Source of the DNA: Acidobacteriota bacterium
GTDB lineage: Bacteria > Acidobacteriota > Thermoanaerobaculia > Multivoradales > JAGPDF01
Direction of reading: 5' to 3'
Assembly (NCBI GenBank): GCA_017860005.1
Contig: JAFNAE010000005.1
Location: 1 to 35,734, forward strand
DNA length: 35,734 nt
Part shown: one piece after another, positions 23,451 to 32,927 of the stretch
Layout of the letters: the number at the start of each line of letters is the position of its first letter
How positions within the stretch are numbered: position 1 is the first letter of the stretch
Notes under the pieces: generated by a model
Told to the model about the DNA's origin: nothing
The model's input: the letters and a program-made list of their open reading frames with translations, nothing else
Database searches by the model: none
Translations under genes and position numbers: made by a program

Positions 23451-25217
23451 CTAGGTCCGCACCGGGGCACCGAGCTCGGAGCGCACGCGCAGCCCCAGGT
23501 AGAGCAGGCCGCCCGCCGCCGCCAGCGTCGCGGTGGCAGCGCGCAGCGGGGCCGCGTCGGAGAAGTCCCCGCCCAACCAGGCGAGCGTCGGCAGCGTCGC
23601 CAGCGCGGCGAGCAGGAGCAGGTTGGCGGCGGCCGCGAGGCCCTCTCCCGTTTCGGCCTGGCCCAGCGCCGGCACCAGGGCCCGCACCCAGCGGGCGATG
23701 CGGTTCGACCGCCCGGGCAGCCACTGCGCCGGATCGCTGTAGCCGTATCCCCGCCGCGCCAGGTGGAGCATGAGCGCGGCCAGGGCCGCCAGGGTCGCCG
23801 CGATCGGAGCCTGCCGGCGCAGCCACGGTCCGGGCGCCGCTGCGGACTCGTCGCCCGAGGAGGTCCAGGCGGCGTGCAGCCGCTCCGCGATCTCGTGGCG
23901 CCGGCTCAGACCCCCGTTGAAGGTGAGCACGCGCTCGGGGTTGGGCGTCTGCATCCAGCCGTCGACGCGCTCGCCATCGAGCTCGCGCGCCCGGGCGAGC
24001 GACTGGCGCGAGTCCTCGAACTGATAGGTCTCCGAATAGGACTGGCTCAGGTTGTACCAGGCGGCTGCCGCGTAGGGCCCGGCCCCGGTGGCGCGCTGGA
24101 AGTAGGCGTTGGCGGCCGCGAAGTCGCCCTTGCGGAAGGAGTCGGCGCCGAGGTTGAGCAGCGCGGCGGCGACGTCGCCCTCCTGAGCCAGCACCTGGCG
24201 GTAGAGGCTGCGCGCGATGTCCCACTGGCCGAGCGTGCGGTGGACGTCGGCGATCAGCTCCGTGACCGCCGGATCGTCGGGCAGCGCGCCGCGCAGCACC
24301 TGGAGGTCGGTGAACAGCGAGCCGGTCAGCTCGCCGGCCTCGAACTCGTCGAGCGCGCGCATCGGCGGCGACTGGGCGAGCGCGAGCTTCTCCTCGATCG
24401 CGGCCGCGCCGACCGGCGCCAATCCGAGCACGAGCCAGACCAGCCCGAGCGCCACCCGCTCCGCGCGCGAGCCATAACCCCAGAGCACCACCGACCAGAT
24501 CAGGACCAGCCAGACCGGCCCGCCGGGCAGCGCCGCGGGCCCGAGCAGCAGCGCCAGGGCGAGGGCGTGCGCCGCCCCCTCCGACATGCGCGCCGCGAGC
24601 CAGCGGTGCAGGTCGCCGTACGCCGCGCTGCCCTTGGTCAGCGCTTCGACCGCCACGAACAACGCCGCGGCCGTGAGCAGGACGAGCAGCATCCAGAGCT
24701 GGATGCGCGCGCTGACCGGCGCCCGGTAGCGGTGCCCGGCCAGCAGGCGGACGAAGCCGCGCCCGGCCGCGCCCGCAGCGCGCAGTCCGCTGCCCTGCCG
24801 GCGCGCCACCGTCGCCGCCTCGAAGGCGATCCGCGGGCGGCCGGGATCGAGCGCCTCGGCGGCGTCGAGCGCCCGGCGGGCGCGCGTGAAGTCGCCCTCG
24901 GCTGCCGACTGCAGCGCCCGCGCCGAGGCGCCGAGCGCGAGGTCGGGGAGTCGCTGGAAGCCGAGCTGCCGGGCGGTCGCCTGCATGCTGCGCAAGGTCT
25001 CGCTCTCGCGCGCGGGATTGTCCTGGAGGGCGGCGCCCAGCCACTGCAGCCAGAGCTCCTGCAGGCGCTTGAGCGACTGCTGGACGCTGCGCGTCATCTC
25101 GAAGCCGGCGGGCGTGCCGAGCGGCGTCTGGGCGCGCGCAGGCACGGCGGCGGCGAAGGCGAGCAGCCCGCCGGCGAGCAGCGCTCTCGTCCGCCTGCTA
25201 GCCGCGCCGCGCGACAT
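23451..25217 (-). CDS. TPR-repeat membrane protein
   Basis: A 588-residue protein with a signal peptide (1-29, ending PARAQ). A helical domain (about 35-170) is followed by three or four membrane helices (about 175-280), two or three tetratricopeptide repeats (about 305-420, with VTELIADVHRTLGQWDIA, ALLNLGADSFRKGDFAAA and AAWYNLSQSYSETYQFEDS) and C-terminal membrane helices (about 480-500 and 535-580). I recognise no catalytic motif; TPRs point to protein binding. The ATG at 25217 lies 20 bases inside the DUF1844 gene and has no ribosome site, so translation is probably coupled. It is the middle gene of a DUF1844-TPR-DUF4388 operon. Confidence 0.8.
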   Translation of the reverse strand: MSRGAASRRTRALLAGGLLAFAAAVPARAQTPLGTPAGFEMTRSVQQSLKRLQELWLQWLGAALQDNPARESETLRSMQATARQLGFQRLPDLALGASARALQSAAEGDFTRARRALDAAEALDPGRPRIAFEAATVARRQGSGLRAAGAAGRGFVRLLAGHRYRAPVSARIQLWMLLVLLTAAALFVAVEALTKGSAAYGDLHRWLAARMSEGAAHALALALLLGPAALPGGPVWLVLIWSVVLWGYGSRAERVALGLVWLVLGLAPVGAAAIEEKLALAQSPPMRALDEFEAGELTGSLFTDLQVLRGALPDDPAVTELIADVHRTLGQWDIARSLYRQVLAQEGDVAAALLNLGADSFRKGDFAAANAYFQRATGAGPYAAAAWYNLSQSYSETYQFEDSRQSLARARELDGERVDGWMQTPNPERVLTFNGGLSRRHEIAERLHAAWTSSGDESAAAPGPWLRRQAPIAATLAALAALMLHLARRGYGYSDPAQWLPGRSNRIARWVRALVPALGQAETGEGLAAAANLLLLAALATLPTLAWLGGDFSDAAPLRAATATLAAAGGLLYLGLRVRSELGAPVRT

Positions 25218-25659
25218 ATTGCAGGCGCAGCTGGTCGAGGAAGCCCTGGAGCGCGCGCCGGTCGTGGGGCGCGAAGGAGGCGCCGAAGCGCTCGACCAGC
25301 GCGGCCACGAGGTCGATGTAGAAGCGGGCGCCGTCGAGGTCGAGCAGCAGCCTCCCGTCCGGGAGCGGCGCCTGGCCGAGGCAGGAGGCGGCGAGGTCGC
25401 CCAGGATCTGGATCAGCTCGAGCAGGCCGGTGGGCGGCTTGGCGCCTTCCCCACCCGGCGGCAGCGTGAAGGGCGGCGCCGGGGTCGCGACCGGCGGCGG
25501 AGCGGGCGCCGGCTCGGGCGCCGGTTCCGGGTCAGGAACCGCGCTCGGCGCGGCCGGCTCCGGCTCGGCAGCCGCGCGCGCGAGCTCCTGCTCGAACTCC
25601 TCGCGCAACCGGCCGTCCGGCGTGAACATCCGTCTGTCGGTGACCTTGATCTCGCCCAC
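25198..25659 (-). CDS. DUF1844 family protein
   Basis: A 153-residue cytoplasmic protein. The start GEIKVTDRRMFTPDGRLREEF matches the usual beginning of DUF1844 proteins. A Pro/Ala/Glu-rich linker (about 28-70) follows, and the conserved helical core is ELIQILGDLAASCLGQAPLPDG, then ARFYIDLVAALVERF and a C-terminal helix. DUF1844 has no known activity. The GTG at 25659 is chosen because it gives the family N-terminus and has GGGGGAG ten bases upstream; a GTG at 25686 would add nine residues. It is divergent from mazG and leads the TPR-DUF4388 operon. Confidence 0.8.
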   Translation of the reverse strand: MGEIKVTDRRMFTPDGRLREEFEQELARAAAEPEPAAPSAVPDPEPAPEPAPAPPPVATPAPPFTLPPGGEGAKPPTGLLELIQILGDLAASCLGQAPLPDGRLLLDLDGARFYIDLVAALVERFGASFAPHDRRALQGFLDQLRLQYVARRG

Positions 25660-25709
25660 GGATGTCCGACTCCCCCGATTCCGCACGCTCGAGCGCTTGA
25701 GAGCGCCGT

Positions 25710-25715
25710 TATGCT
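25710..25715 (+). promoter_or_regulatory. Putative -10 box of mazG, leaderless start
   Basis: TATGCT followed by AGCAGG and GTG. The predicted +1 is 25722, the first base of the mazG start codon. The minus strand over the same bases reads TAGCAT (25711-25716), a candidate -10 box for the divergent DUF1844 gene with a conventional leader. The two promoters would exclude each other. Confidence 0.5.
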
Positions 25716-25721
25716 AGCAGG

Positions 25722-26564
25722 GTGAGCCCTCCCCCGCACCTCGAGCGCTCCGACCTGGCGCGCCTGCTCGACCTCGTGGTGCGGCTGCGCGCCCCCGACG
25801 GCTGTCCCTGGGATCGCGAGCAGGCCCTGCCCGACCTGCGCGCCTACCTGCTCGAGGAGGCGCACGAAACCGCCGCCGCGATCGACCACGGCGACCTCGA
25901 CGCGCTCGCCGGCGAGCTCGGCGACCTGCTCTTCCAGGCCGCGTTCCTGGCCCGCCTGTCCGAGGAGTCGGGCGGCCCCGGGATCGGCGATGCGATCGAC
26001 CGCGCCGAGGCCAAGATGATCGCGCGCCATCCGCACGTCTTCGGCGGCGAGCGCCTCGAGGACGCGCGCGCGGTGCGCGAGGCCTGGGAGCGGCGCAAGC
26101 TGCGCGCCGAGGGCAACGGCCGTGGCTCGCTGCTGGACGGCGCGGCGGCCGCGACCCTGCCCGCGCTCGTAGCCGCCTACCGGCTCACGCAGAAGGCCGC
26201 CGGCGTCGGCTTCGACTGGCCGCAGGTGGACGCGGTCTTCGACAAGCTCGGCGAGGAGATCGGCGAGCTGCGCGCCGAGCTGGGCGCCGCGGCCGCCGCG
26301 AGCGACGAGGCGCATCGCGAGCGGCTGCGCGGCGAGGTCGGGGACCTCCTGTTCGCCGCGGCCAACCTCGCGCGCCACCTCGAGGTCGATCCGGAGGCCG
26401 CGCTCGCCGGCGCCAACCTGAAGTTCCGGCGCCGGTTCGCGGCGGTCGAGGCGGGCCTCGCGGCGCGCGGCCGCCGCCTCGAGGACGCCACGCTCGAAGA
26501 GATGGACGAGCTCTGGGAGGAGGCGAAGCGCGCCGAGCGCGTCACGCCGCCGGCTTCGCCCTGA
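25722..26564 (+). CDS. mazG: Nucleoside triphosphate pyrophosphohydrolase MazG
   Basis: A 280-residue all-helical NTP pyrophosphatase that removes abnormal (d)NTPs and can lower (p)ppGpp-related signals in some bacteria. The first MazG domain contains CPWDREQALPDLRAYLLEEAHE, split as CPWDREQ and YLLEEAHE, with the metal-binding ELGDLLFQAAF. The second has VGFDWPQVDAVFDKLGEE and GEVGDLLFAAANLAR. The tandem arrangement and length match E. coli MazG. The GTG start follows a TATGCT box by six bases. Its 3' end overlaps the convergent tesA-like gene by 23 bases. Confidence 0.95.
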   Translation: MSPPPHLERSDLARLLDLVVRLRAPDGCPWDREQALPDLRAYLLEEAHETAAAIDHGDLDALAGELGDLLFQAAFLARLSEESGGPGIGDAIDRAEAKMIARHPHVFGGERLEDARAVREAWERRKLRAEGNGRGSLLDGAAAATLPALVAAYRLTQKAAGVGFDWPQVDAVFDKLGEEIGELRAELGAAAAASDEAHRERLRGEVGDLLFAAANLARHLEVDPEAALAGANLKFRRRFAAVEAGLAARGRRLEDATLEEMDELWEEAKRAERVTPPASP

Positions 26565-27396
26565 GCTCCTCCAGCAAGGGCGCCAGCGCCTCGGCTACGG
26601 TGCCGGCCACGACCTCGTAGCCCCGGGCGTTGGGATGGATGCCGTCGGGCAGGTTGAGCTCCGGGCGAGCCGCGACGCCGTCGAGCAGGAACGGGATCAG
26701 CGTCGCCCCCGGCCGCCGCGCGACGCGCGGGTAGATGGCCTCGAAGCCCGCCGTGTACTCCGGTCCGTAGTTGGTGGGGATCTTCATGCCCGCCACCACC
26801 ACGCGCGCGCCCGCCGCGAGCGAGCGCTCGACGATCGCCGCCAGGTTCGCCTCGATCGCCTCGAGCGGCTGTCCGCGCAGGCCGTCGTTGGCACCCAGCT
26901 CGACCACCACCAGATCGGGCTCCTGGGCGAGCAGCCAGTCGAGCCGCTCCAGCCCGCCCGCGCTGGTGTCCCCGGAGATCCCGGCGTTGATGGCGCGGAT
27001 CCCGAGCCCGCGCCGCTCGAGCTCGGCCGCGACCCGCGCCGGGTAGCCCTGGTCCTCGTCGAGCCCGAACGCCGCGGTCAGGCTGTCGCCGAGGAAGACC
27101 ACCAGCGGCGGCTCGTCCGCGCCCAGGGGCGCGGCGGCGGGCGCGAGCCCGGAGCCTTCACTCGACGCAGAGCGAGAAGCTCCCATAGAAGGGAGGCTGC
27201 TGCCGGCCGGCGCGCTCGCGGCTCCATTCGACGTCGCAGTGGTCGCCTCTCTGGTAGTCGGCGGCGCAGTCGCCGGCTCGCGCGCGGCCACCGCGTCGTC
27301 GCCGGCGCGCGAGCAGCCCGCGGCGAGCAGCGCGAGCAGCGCACCCGCCGCCGCCGCCGCCCGAAGCGTCCCGGACTCGCCCCACTCGCCGCGCAC
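26542..27396 (-). CDS. tesA: TesA-like SGNH esterase/lysophospholipase, lipoprotein
   Basis: A 284-residue protein. The signal ends in LLAAGC, a lipobox, so it is probably an envelope lipoprotein. A low-complexity Ala/Ser/Thr linker (about 30-90) follows. The SGNH hydrolase domain has block I VFLGDSLTAAFG (nucleophile Ser), block II GISGDTSAGGLERL, block III ELGANDGLRG and block V DGIHPNARGY with the catalytic Asp and His. The sequence follows E. coli TesA closely, including NYGPEYTAGFEAIYP. E. coli TesA is a soluble periplasmic thioesterase I / lysophospholipase L1, so the lipid anchor and long linker differ. The GTG start has a TAAGAT box exactly seven bases ahead. It is divergent from ybbA-ybbP, as in E. 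coli. Confidence 0.92.
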   Translation of the reverse strand: MRGEWGESGTLRAAAAAGALLALLAAGCSRAGDDAVAAREPATAPPTTREATTATSNGAASAPAGSSLPSMGASRSASSEGSGLAPAAAPLGADEPPLVVFLGDSLTAAFGLDEDQGYPARVAAELERRGLGIRAINAGISGDTSAGGLERLDWLLAQEPDLVVVELGANDGLRGQPLEAIEANLAAIVERSLAAGARVVVAGMKIPTNYGPEYTAGFEAIYPRVARRPGATLIPFLLDGVAARPELNLPDGIHPNARGYEVVAGTVAEALAPLLEELRAKPAA

Positions 27397-27402
27397 GCGC
27401 CC

Positions 27403-27408
27403 ATCTTA
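27403..27408 (-). promoter_or_regulatory. Putative -10 box of tesA, leaderless start
   Basis: TAAGAT on the minus strand followed by GGGCGC and GTG. The predicted +1 is 27396, the first base of the start codon. It lies in the 146-base divergent region between tesA and ybbA. Confidence 0.5.
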
Positions 27409-27493
27409 GGCGAAGGCCCTTCGATGCGGACGCCACCGGCGACGAAAGGAATCCGCCGGCGTGGCGTAGAGGAGGAAGGAAGAGCGCGCGTGC

Positions 27494-27499
27494 TACGCT
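27494..27499 (+). promoter_or_regulatory. Possible -10 box of ybbA
   Basis: TACGCT with a predicted +1 near 27506, giving a leader of about 37 bases before the ATG at 27543. No clear ribosome site precedes that ATG. This is the best candidate in the tesA-ybbA divergent region, but it is weak. Confidence 0.3.
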
Positions 27500-27542
27500 G
27501 CGCCGGCCGCGCGGCGCCCGGCGCCGCGCCGCGATCCCCTCG

Positions 27543-28222
<680 letters not shown>

Positions 28223-28226
<4 letters not shown>

Positions 28227-30763
28227 ACGCGCGCGCCTTCGCGCGCCAACTCGCGCGCGAGTCGCGCGGGGCGCGCGGCCGGCTCGCCTTCTTCGCGCTC
28301 TGCCTGGGCGCGGGGGTGGCGGGGGTGGTCGCGGTGGCGGGCTTCTCCGCCGCGTTGCGCGAGGGGCTGGCGAGCGAGGCCCGGCGCCTGCTCGCCGGCG
28401 ACCTGCGCGTCGAAGGGCTCCGTCCCCTGCCCGAGCCGGCCGCCCGCGTGCTCGCCGCCGAGTCCGGCGCGCGCGTGGCGAGCGTGCGCGAGCTGGCGAC
28501 CGTGGTGGCCGCTCCGCCCACCTCGGCCGGAGCGGGCCGCAGCCGGCTGGTCGAGCTGCGTGCGGTGGAGGGCGACTTCCCCTTCTACGGCCGTCTGACG
28601 CTCGACCCCGAGCGTCCGCTCGCCGAGTTGCTCGCGGGCGACGGCGCGGTGGCGGCGCCCGAGCTGCTGTCCGGGCTCGGGCTCGCCGTGGGCGACTCGA
28701 TCTCGGTCGGAGGCCGGCCTTTCCGGCTGCGCGGCGTGGTCCGCGCGGAGCCCGACCGGCTGGGCAGCGCCTTCGCCCTGGGCCCCCGGCTCTATCTGTC
28801 CGGCGCGAGCCTCGACGCCACCGGGCTCGACCGCCTGGGCAGCCGCGTCGAGCACCGCACCCTGGTCGGCCTGCCCGGGGATGCGAGCGCCGCGCGCGCG
28901 CAGGAGCTGGCCGCCCGGGTCAAGGCCGCGCTCCCCGATCCCGACTTCCACCGCGTCGAGACCGCCGCCCAGGGCCAGCCCGAGCTGCGCCGCGGCGTCG
29001 ACCGGACCGAGCGGTTCCTCGGCCTCGCCGCGTTGCTCTCCCTGCTCGTCGGCGGCGTCGGAGTGGCGCAGACGGTGCGCGCCTGGCTCGCCTCGCGCCT
29101 GGAGGCGATCGCGGTCTGGAAGACGCTCGGGGCGCGTCCGGGCGAGATCGCCGCGCTCTACCTGACGCAGGTCGCCCTGCTCGCCGCGGCCGGTGCGACG
29201 GCGGGCGCGCTCGCCGGGCTCGCGCTCCAGCGCGCGCTGCCGCCGTTGCTCGCCGGCCTGCTCCCCGACCTGCCGCTGCCGGCCTTCCAGCCCGCGGCGC
29301 TGGCGCGCGGTCTCGCGCTCGGCCTCGGCGTCGCCCTGCTCTTCGCGACGCCACCGCTGGCCGCGGCGCTGCGCGTGCCTGCCGCGCGCGTGCTGCGCCG
29401 CGACGCCGAACCGCTGCCGCTGCCGCGCGCGGCGACCGCGGCGCTCGGCCTGGCGCTCGCCGCCGGCGTCGCCGCGGTGGCGGCGCTCCAGGCCGGCTCG
29501 CTCGCCTACGGCACCGCCTTCGCGGCCGGCCTCGCCGCCACCGCCGCCCTGCTCGCCGGCGCAGCGCGCGGCCTGATCGCGCTCGCCCGCCGCCTGCCCC
29601 GCCTGGGCCTGCCGGTGCCGTTGCGCTGGGGCGTCGCGGCTCTCGGCCGGCCGGGCGCGGGCACGCTCGCCCACGTCGTCGCGCTCGGCCTGGGCGCGCT
29701 GGTGCTGGTCGGCATGGCGACCGTCGAGCGCAACCTGGTACGCCGCCTCGACGCCGAGCTGCCCGCCGACGCGCCCACCGCCTTCCTGATCGACATCCAG
29801 CCCTCGCAGTGGGAGACGGTGCGCGCGGAGATCGAAGCGGCCGGCGCCACACGCACCGACTCGGTGCCGGTGGTGATGGCGCGTTTCGCCTCGATCGACG
29901 GTCGCTCCGTGCGCGAGCTGGCGGCCTCGGCCAGCCGCGAGGAGGGGCGGCGACGCTGGGCGCTCACCCGCGAGCAGCGGCTGACCTGGCTCGAGCGCCT
30001 AGCCGACGACAACCGCGTGGTGGCCGGAGCGCTGTGGAGCGACCCGGAGCGCTTCGAGGTCTCGGTCGAGGAGGAGTTCGCGCGCGACCTCGGGATCCGC
30101 GTCGGCTCGACGCTGGTCCTCGACGTGCAGGGCGTGCCGGTGGAGCTGGCGGTGACCAGCCTGCGCAGCGTGCGCTGGGAGACCTTCGGCATCAACTTCT
30201 TCCTGGTCGCCGAGCCGGGCGCGCTCGACCGCGCCCCGCAGATGCGCATCGCCGCCGTGCGCCTGCCGCCGGGCGGCGAGCAGCGTCTGCGCGACGCGCT
30301 CGCCGCGAGCCATCCCAACGTGACCCTGTTCGCGATCCGGGACGTGCTCGAGAAGGTGGTCGCGGTGCTCGAGCGCGTCGGGCTGGGCATCCGCTTCGTG
30401 GGCGGGTTCACGGTCGTGGCGGGCGCCGCGATCCTGGCCGGCGCGGTCGCGGCCGGGGCCGCCCGGCGCGCGCGCGAGGTGGCGATCGGCAAGGCGATCG
30501 GCATGACGCGCGCCCAGGTGGCGGCGCTGTTCGCCGCCGAGTACGGGCTGGCGGGCGGCGCCGGCGGGCTGATCGGCGCCGTCGCCGGCACCGTGCTCGC
30601 CGCGGCCGTGCTCGAACGCGGCTTCGAGATCGACTGGCGGTTCGAACCCGCGCTGCTCGCCGCCGCCGCGGCGGCGACCGCGCTGCTCGCGATCCTCGCC
30701 GGGCTCGCCGCCTCGCTGCGCCCGCTCGCCGAGCGCCCGATCGAGGCGCTGCGCCACGAGTAG
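28223..30763 (+). CDS. ybbP: ABC transporter permease, YbbP family (two FtsX domains)
   Basis: An 846-residue inner-membrane protein with about ten helices. After an N-terminal helix (about 20-42) comes a periplasmic domain (about 45-265). A first FtsX-type helix bundle follows (about 270-400, with VWKTLGARPGEIAALYLTQV), then a middle helix group (about 410-510), a second periplasmic domain (about 520-705) and a last FtsX bundle (about 715-846, with AIGKAIGMTRAQVAALFAAEY). The duplicated layout is the YbbP signature. It works with the preceding ATPase. The start codon is GTG. The gene ends with GAG TAG and shares a hairpin with the convergent yibQ stop. Confidence 0.9.
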
Positions 30764-30773
30764 CGGCTACTCG
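30757..30773. terminator. Perfect hairpin spanning two convergent stop codons
   Basis: CGAGTAG-CGG-CTACTCG gives a 7-base-pair stem with a 3-base loop. The left arm contains the ybbP stop and the right arm the yibQ stop, because both genes end in GAG TAG. It may act as a bidirectional terminator or mRNA end barrier, but it lacks a T tract and partly follows from the shared final codons. Confidence 0.35.
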
Positions 30774-31696
30774 GGCAGCGTCTCGGAGCGCTCGAGCAGG
30801 AAGGAGACGGGGACGAACTCGATCCCCGCCGCGCGCGCGCGCGGCAGCTCGCGCTCGAGCACCGCCAGCGTCGCCGCGCGCGGATGTCCGATGGCGATCG
30901 CCGCCCCCCGTTCACGCGCCACCGCGAGCAGGCGCTCGAGCTGCGCGGCGACCGCGCCGCTGGCCGGATCGTCGTCGAGGAAGACGTCGCGTCGCGCGGC
31001 CGGGATGCCGCGCGCGCGCGCCCACTCGAAGGCCTTGGTCTCGGCGGTGGTGCGCGAGTCGAGGAAGAAGAGCCGGCGCGCGGCGACGACGTCGAGCACG
31101 GCGCCCATGGCGTCGGGATCGGCGGTGATCTCCGAACCCATGTGGTTGTTGAGGCCGGTGGCGCCGGCCACCGCCTGCACCGCCTTCTCGGTCAGCGCGC
31201 CGACGCGCCGGGGGCGCTGGCGCTCGAGGATGGCGTTCGGGCCCGGATCCTCGCCGCCCTCGGGCTCCATGGGCAGGTGCACCAGGATCTCGGCGCCCGC
31301 CGCGCCCAGGCGTGCCGCCACCTCGGCGCTGCGCGGCTCGAACGGCAGCACCGCATAGGAAAAGGGGACGCCCAGAGCGAGCAGGCGGTCCACCTCCTCG
31401 ACGCTGCGGCCGAGATCGTCGATCACGATCGCGACGCGCGCCTCCGCGGTCCGGCCCGGCGGTTCGGCGACCCGGGTCGGCGCCTCCGCCGCGGCCGCCG
31501 GCGCCCGGCGCGGTCCGGAAGGACGAGCGGACGGTTCCCGCGCCGGGCGCGAATCGCCCGCGCGCCAGCGCGCGACGAGCTCGCGCCCGCCGCCGCGTCC
31601 GAGCCAGATGCCGAGCGCGAAGACGCCCGCGAGTGCGGCGAGCAGGGCGACGAGGCGGAGCGGAGCGCGGCCGGAGCCGCGGCGTCGGCGGGCCAT
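30767..31696 (-). CDS. yibQ: Divergent polysaccharide deacetylase, YibQ family
   Basis: A 309-residue protein with one N-terminal membrane helix (about 13-32) and a low-complexity Pro/Ala/Arg linker (about 40-85). The divergent polysaccharide deacetylase domain (PF04748) has IVIDDLGRSVEEVDRLL, ILVHLPMEPEG, NNHMGSEIT, FFLDSRTTAE, RRDVFLDDD and AIAIGHPR. The NodB-like metal and catalytic residues (Asp-Asp, His, NNH) are all kept. It is thought to act on periplasmic peptidoglycan or other glycans; the substrate is not known. It is the last gene of the envC operon, 15 bases after the CtpA-like gene, as in many proteobacteria. Confidence 0.92.
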   Translation of the reverse strand: MARRRRGSGRAPLRLVALLAALAGVFALGIWLGRGGGRELVARWRAGDSRPAREPSARPSGPRRAPAAAAEAPTRVAEPPGRTAEARVAIVIDDLGRSVEEVDRLLALGVPFSYAVLPFEPRSAEVAARLGAAGAEILVHLPMEPEGGEDPGPNAILERQRPRRVGALTEKAVQAVAGATGLNNHMGSEITADPDAMGAVLDVVAARRLFFLDSRTTAETKAFEWARARGIPAARRDVFLDDDPASGAVAAQLERLLAVARERGAAIAIGHPRAATLAVLERELPRARAAGIEFVPVSFLLERSETLPE

Positions 31697-31711
31697 GCGG
31701 CGGAGCCGCGC

Positions 31712-32893
31712 TCAGGCCGCCTGGCGCGCCGTCGCGTCCGCGCCGGAGAGGACTTCGATTCCGCGTTCGAGGATGAGGTCGCCGAGCGGCTTGTCGCGCT
31801 CGCCGAAGCTGCGCTGGAGGTCGTCGACGAGCACCTCGGGCGCCAGCCCCTTGGACATCGGCGTGCCGTCCGGTCCGCAGTAGAAGGACGTGGTGAGCAG
31901 CAGCGCGGCGCCGTCGGAGAGCTCGATCATCTCGCGCTCGCCTGCCCAGCCGAAGGTCCGCGCACCGACCAGACGCGCGCCGGCGCGGTCGCGCAGGACG
32001 GCGGCGACCAGCTCGGCGGGACCCTGGGTGCCGGCGTCCACCAGCACCACGATCTCGCCCTTCCAGAGCGGCGAAGCGCCCGCGAACTCGCGCAACGTCG
32101 CGCCCCGCGCCACGCGCCGCCCCAGGTGGCCGTCGGCCAGCAGCGACGCCACCTCGTAGGCCGCCACCGGCGCGCCGCCCGCGACGCCGCGCAGGTCCAG
32201 CAGCAGTTTCGCCGCTCCCGCCGCCGCGAGCTGCTCGAGCAGCGGGCGCACCTCGGCGGCGGCGCCGCCGCCGATCGAGGGCAGGCGCAGCAGCGGCAGG
32301 CCGCCCGCCTCGGAGAGCACGGCCCTGGGCGGCGCGTAGTCGGCGAGCACGAGCTCGAGGTCGTGCGCCTCGCCGCGGCGCAGGACCTCGACTGCGAGCG
32401 TGTCGCCGGGTTGTCCCGCCAGCAGGCGCTCCAGCCGCCAGTGCGGCAGCTCCCGGGTCGAGACCCCGCCCACCTCGGCCACCAGGTCGCCGGCCGTGAA
32501 GCCGGCGGTCGCCGCGGGGCTGCCGTCCTCGACCGCCAGCACGTAGACGATGCCGTGATCGTGGCCGAGCGAGATGCCGGAGCGCGAACGGCCGACCTCG
32601 ATCACGCGCGCGAACTCCGCACGCGCCGCGCGCGGCACGAAGACCGAGAACGGGTCGAGCGCGTCGGTCGCCCCGTCGAGCGCGCCCGCCAGCAGCTTCT
32701 CGGCCTCGGTCGCGTCGACGTAATCGTTGCGCACCAGGCCGAGGACCTCGGAGAACATGGTCAGGTACTTGTAGAGCGAGTCGCCGCCGTCGTCGGCGCG
32801 ACGCTCGACCGCCGCGCTCCACAGCACGCCGGCGACGAGCGGCACGGTGAGCGCGAGCGAGACGGCGAGGAAGAGGACGCGGGCCCGGTTCAT
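31712..32893 (-). CDS. CtpA-like S41 family protein, predicted catalytically inactive
   Basis: A 393-residue protein with an N-terminal membrane anchor (about 6-24), a helical region with YLTMFSEVLGLVRNDYVD, a PDZ domain (about 95-185, with GISLGHDHGIVYVLAVEDGSPA) and an S41 protease core. In CtpA proteases the catalytic serine is in GTASASE and the lysine follows 25 residues later in TFGKG. Here these read GTQGPAE with Gly291 and TFGWAG with Trp316, at exactly the same spacing, so both dyad residues are lost while the fold motifs remain. It should bind but not cut. It lies between the EnvC-like gene (34-base gap) and yibQ (15-base gap). An upstream in-frame start to 32995 is possible, but the ATG at 32893 gives the anchor. 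Confidence 0.88.
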   Translation of the reverse strand: MNRARVLFLAVSLALTVPLVAGVLWSAAVERRADDGGDSLYKYLTMFSEVLGLVRNDYVDATEAEKLLAGALDGATDALDPFSVFVPRAARAEFARVIEVGRSRSGISLGHDHGIVYVLAVEDGSPAATAGFTAGDLVAEVGGVSTRELPHWRLERLLAGQPGDTLAVEVLRRGEAHDLELVLADYAPPRAVLSEAGGLPLLRLPSIGGGAAAEVRPLLEQLAAAGAAKLLLDLRGVAGGAPVAAYEVASLLADGHLGRRVARGATLREFAGASPLWKGEIVVLVDAGTQGPAELVAAVLRDRAGARLVGARTFGWAGEREMIELSDGAALLLTTSFYCGPDGTPMSKGLAPEVLVDDLQRSFGERDKPLGDLILERGIEVLSGADATARQAA

Positions 32894-32927
32894 CGGTGGT
32901 GGCGGGGCGAGGGGCTCGGGGTTCGGG

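Noticed and set aside
21909-25469. A long plus-strand open frame opposite the DUF4388, TPR and DUF1844 genes
   Set aside because: Same composition artefact. The minus-strand genes carry signal peptide, TPR and DUF4388 patterns.
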